Notes under the pieces: generated by a model
The model's database searches: none
What the model was told of the DNA's origin: nothing
What the model saw: the letters and a program-made list of their open reading frames with translations, nothing else
Part shown: piece by piece, positions 5,825-7,462 of the stretch
Position numbering within the stretch: position 1 is the first letter of the stretch
Layout of the letters: every line of letters starts with the position of its first letter
NCBI GenBank assembly: GCA_021780585.1
Contig: JAJXYM010000005.1
Coordinates: forward strand, 1 to 7,462
Origin: Deltaproteobacteria bacterium
Lineage (GTDB): Bacteria; Desulfobacterota; Binatia; Binatales; Binataceae
Reading direction: 5' to 3'
Length of the DNA stretch: 7,462 nt
Position numbers and translations under genes: made by a program

Positions 5825-6146
5825 GATCTATTACGCCGACTTGAGTCCCACGGCCGGCTCTGAAATCAATCAGCGCCGGCCGGTGCTAATCGTGAGCAAT
5901 GACGCCAATAATCGCGCGGCCAACACGGTGACCGTGCTGCCCATCACGTCCAATGTGAGCCGGGTCTATCCTTTCGAAATTCTTTTGCCGGCAAAAGAGA
6001 GCGGACTGCCCAAACCGTCCAAGGCTCAGGCTCAGCAGATTCGCACCATCTCCAGGGAGCGGATTCGCGGCGTCGCAGTCGGCGGATTGAGCGCCGCGTC
6101 GATGCGCAAGGCCGAAGACGCCCTACGCCTGCATCTCGAACTTTAG
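5811..6146 (+). CDS. MazF/PemK-family mRNA interferase toxin
   Basis: This 111-residue toxin has the MazF fold. Its motifs in order are RGEIYYADLSPTAGSE (3-18), RRPVLIVSND (22-31) with the RP pair at Arg23-Pro24, TVLPITS (41-47) with Thr46, YPFEILLP (53-60), and KAQAQQIRTISRERI (71-85) followed by the C-terminal helix. The Arg in the RP motif and Thr in PITS match the catalytic pair of characterised MazF ribonucleases, which cut single-stranded RNA at short specific sequences and halt growth when the antitoxin decays. The frame is open back to 5760. ATG 5811 is chosen because it opens directly onto the family's KRGEIYY start and gives the typical 14-base overlap with the antitoxin. Bases 5881-6000 are only 65 of 120 G+C, against 47 of 60 (2401-2460) and 43 of 60 (6601-6660) sampled in neighbouring genes, pointing to transfer. 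The stop codon adjoins the peroxiredoxin relic. Confidence 0.92.
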   Translation: MKRGEIYYADLSPTAGSEINQRRPVLIVSNDANNRAANTVTVLPITSNVSRVYPFEILLPAKESGLPKPSKAQAQQIRTISRERIRGVAVGGLSAASMRKAEDALRLHLEL

Positions 6147-6256
6147 CCAGCAATCCTGTCAGGCTCACCGCCGCGCCCTTAACGCCCACCCGCCGCACCA
6201 CGTTACGAACTTCCGTGCGCGGATTATACGGCGCGGCCACTGTGCGGCTCTATCGG
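6146..6256 (-). pseudogene. Severed 5' end of a second peroxiredoxin-like gene
   Basis: Read on the minus strand from 6216, this gives TEVRNVVRRVGVKGAAVSL then TGLLA, against MEVRNGMRPR-VKGATVIV then MGLLA at the start of the intact peroxiredoxin: 14 of 23 aligned residues are identical. The difference in length is one whole codon, and several base changes are synonymous (GTC/GTT, CTG/TTG, GCG/GCT), so the copy evolved as a coding paralogue before it was broken. Its start codon is now ACG (6216-6214). Homology stops sharply at the toxin stop codon (G6146), so no catalytic domain remains. Upstream, a perfect TATAAT (6228-6223) and further matching blocks to 6256 preserve the promoter. The frame runs on antisense through the toxin, but that part resembles nothing. 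It is most likely a duplicated peroxiredoxin gene replaced in large part by the toxin-antitoxin cassette. Confidence 0.7.
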
Positions 6257-6490
6257 AATATTCGATCCACGCGCCACCCGAGCAGTGATCGGCTGCGTCC
6301 GCGCTGCGGACCGCAGGGCGCGCCGTCGTTGGAAATACTGATTAGAAAGACGCCGAGTCTTTACGCCGCTGAGGTCAATTTGGCGTAGAGGACGGAGCGC
6401 CAATTTAGAGGAAACGAGACGGCTCGCAGGCCGCACGAAGGACGGAGGAGCGCCAACGTAACGGGCGTTGCGAGTCGTCCCACAGCCGGG
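6257..6490. other. Gene-free stretch with short repeats between relic and aminotransferase
   Basis: I find no coding region here; the small open frames are shadows. The right half is repeat-rich. There is an imperfect direct repeat AGGACGGAG(GA)GCGCCAA at 6389-6403 and 6439-6456. TTGGCG (6380-6385) faces CGCCAA (6398-6403). Two further inverted repeats lie at 6418-6479 and 6454-6470. The left part (6257-6360) shows nothing I can interpret. Confidence 0.5.
6418..6479 (-). terminator. Inverted repeat downstream of the aminotransferase, possible terminator or structured RNA
   Basis: GACGGCTCGC (6418-6427) and GCGAGTCGTC (6470-6479) can form ten pairs, one of them a G-T or A-C depending on strand. 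They enclose 42 bases that contain a second hairpin CAACG/CGTTG (6454-6458 with 6466-6470, sharing one base). It begins 12 bases beyond the aminotransferase stop. On the minus strand it is followed by CTCGTTTCCTCT, pyrimidine-rich but without a clean T run. It could end that transcript, but the large loop makes this uncertain. Confidence 0.3.
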
Positions 6491-7417
6491 TTACACCTGA
6501 TACAGCCAGGCGCGGTAGCGCGGGTCGCGGCCGCGCAGCGCGGCGTTGAAGACCTCGATCACCTTGCGCGTGATCGGACCCGGCTTGCCCTCGCCGATCC
6601 GGCGATCGTCGAGCTCGCGCACCGGCGTGACTTCGGCCGCCGTGCCGGTCATGAAGGCCTCGTCGGCGATATAGACCATGTCGCGCGGGAACGGCTGCTC
6701 CTTCACGGTTACGCCCTGGTCGTTGAGGATCCGGATTACCGAATCGCGCGTGATGCCCGCCAGACAGGACATCAGGGGCGGCGTAATCACCATGCCGTCG
6801 CGCGCGATAAAGAAGTTCTCGCCGCTGCCTTCGGCGACGTAGCCGTGAACGTCGAGCAGCAACGCTTCGTCGTAGCCGTTGCGCCGCGCCTCGTAACCGG
6901 CCAGCGCGGAATTGACGTAATTGGCTGAGGTTTTCGCCATCGGCATCATCGAATTGTGATGGAACCGGACGAACGAGGAGGTTTTGAGCCGCACGCCCTG
7001 ACTTTGACCGTCGGCGCCGAGATAGGCGCCCCACGGCCACGCCGCGATCGCCACGCGCACCTTGTTATGGCGCGCGACCACGCCCATCTCGCCGTCGCCG
7101 TAAAAGGCGATCGGCCGCAGATAGCATTCGTCGAAATGATTCACCCGCGCGACGTCGGCGCAGGCCTTGACGATCTCCTCCGGGCTGAACGGGATGGCCA
7201 TCTCGAGGATATGCGCGGAGTCGAACAGGCGGCGAATATGCTCCCTGGCGCGGAAAATCGACGAACCGCCGTTATCGAGCTTGTAACAGCGCATCCCCTC
7301 GAACACCGCGAGTCCGTAGTGGAGGCTATGGGTGAGGACGTGGACGTTGGCCTGATCGTACGGGACCATCGCGCCGTCCAGCCAGATTTTCTCGGATCGC
7401 ACGCTGTTCGCAGCCAA
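6491..7417 (-). CDS. ilvE: Branched-chain amino acid aminotransferase (class IV, PLP)
   Basis: This 308-residue enzyme catalyses the last step of valine, leucine and isoleucine synthesis and the first step of their breakdown, moving the amino group between branched 2-oxo acids and glutamate with pyridoxal phosphate. It is full length for IlvE. Features seen are IWLDGAMVP at the N-terminus, HVLTHSLHYGLAVFEGMRCY (26-45), EHIRRLFDSA (59-68) supplying the phosphate-binding Arg, YLRPI (99-103), the Schiff-base lysine Lys162 in PMAKTSANYVNS, Glu196 in EGSGENFF and the phosphate-binding FMTGTAAEVTP (255-265). The start codon is TTG (7417-7415) with GGGAG nine bases upstream. No ATG or GTG precedes the conserved IWLDG block in a better position, so the rare start seems real and may lower expression. 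The gene is alone in the window, and its promoter would lie beyond the right edge or in the last 30 bases. Confidence 0.95.
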   Translation of the reverse strand: MAANSVRSEKIWLDGAMVPYDQANVHVLTHSLHYGLAVFEGMRCYKLDNGGSSIFRAREHIRRLFDSAHILEMAIPFSPEEIVKACADVARVNHFDECYLRPIAFYGDGEMGVVARHNKVRVAIAAWPWGAYLGADGQSQGVRLKTSSFVRFHHNSMMPMAKTSANYVNSALAGYEARRNGYDEALLLDVHGYVAEGSGENFFIARDGMVITPPLMSCLAGITRDSVIRILNDQGVTVKEQPFPRDMVYIADEAFMTGTAAEVTPVRELDDRRIGEGKPGPITRKVIEVFNAALRGRDPRYRAWLYQV

Positions 7418-7462
7418 ATCTCAATTCTCCCGCGATGAATGACGCGCCGGCGCGATAGATCG

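Noticed and set aside
5944..6240. 98-residue minus-strand open frame overlapping the toxin
   Set aside because: Only its first part resembles a protein (the peroxiredoxin start). The rest is antisense to the toxin with no family features, so it is treated as a relic rather than a gene.
4500..6256. Genomic island integrated at tRNA-Sec
   Set aside because: selC is a known integration site, but I see no integrase and no repeat of the tRNA 3' end downstream, and an ordinary peroxiredoxin gene lies between the tRNA and the toxin-antitoxin pair.

Overview
This is a GC-rich bacterial chromosomal window holding eight protein genes (one cut by the left edge), one selenocysteine tRNA and one gene relic. 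The gene content (GH15 trehalase/glucoamylase-like enzyme, SDR, GST, MBL hydrolase, bacterioferritin-comigratory-type peroxiredoxin, class IV branched-chain aminotransferase, selC) fits a metabolically broad, free-living, Gram-negative-type soil or water bacterium. The 13-bp acceptor/T helix (8+5), encoded CCA and D-arm of the tRNA are bacterial. I cannot place the phylum; a Binatota- or deltaproteobacteria-like lineage is only a guess.

Layout. Positions 1-1161 (minus strand) carry a two-gene operon: a short-chain dehydrogenase with an enlarged cofactor loop, followed after one base by a glutathione S-transferase that runs off the left edge. Divergent from it, at 1339-3141 (plus), is a complete 600-residue GH15 glycoside hydrolase, then a metallo-beta-lactamase-fold hydrolase at 3256-4227. 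After 272 bases with no recognised gene comes tRNA-Sec at 4500-4595. An exported, probably leaderless peroxiredoxin (4769-5428, minus) faces the tRNA and ends in a good intrinsic terminator. A mazEF-type toxin-antitoxin pair (5603-6146, plus) follows, with a repeat-rich operator region. The window ends with a branched-chain amino acid aminotransferase (6491-7417, minus, TTG start).

The most unusual structure surrounds the toxin-antitoxin pair. Immediately after the toxin stop codon begins a diverged second copy (about 75-80% identical, one in-frame codon longer) of the first 23 or so codons and the promoter of the peroxiredoxin gene. It has the same orientation as the intact gene, but its start codon is ACG. 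The toxin-antitoxin pair therefore lies between an intact peroxiredoxin gene and the severed 5' end of a paralogue. Sampled toxin sequence is also much less GC-rich than the neighbouring genes. This suggests a transferred cassette that replaced most of a duplicated peroxiredoxin gene. The relic keeps a consensus -10 box pointing antisense into the toxin gene.

The remaining genes do not form one pathway. They are a detoxification/redox operon, a carbohydrate enzyme, a stand-alone tRNA and a housekeeping aminotransferase. I see no CRISPR array, integrase, transposase or rRNA.
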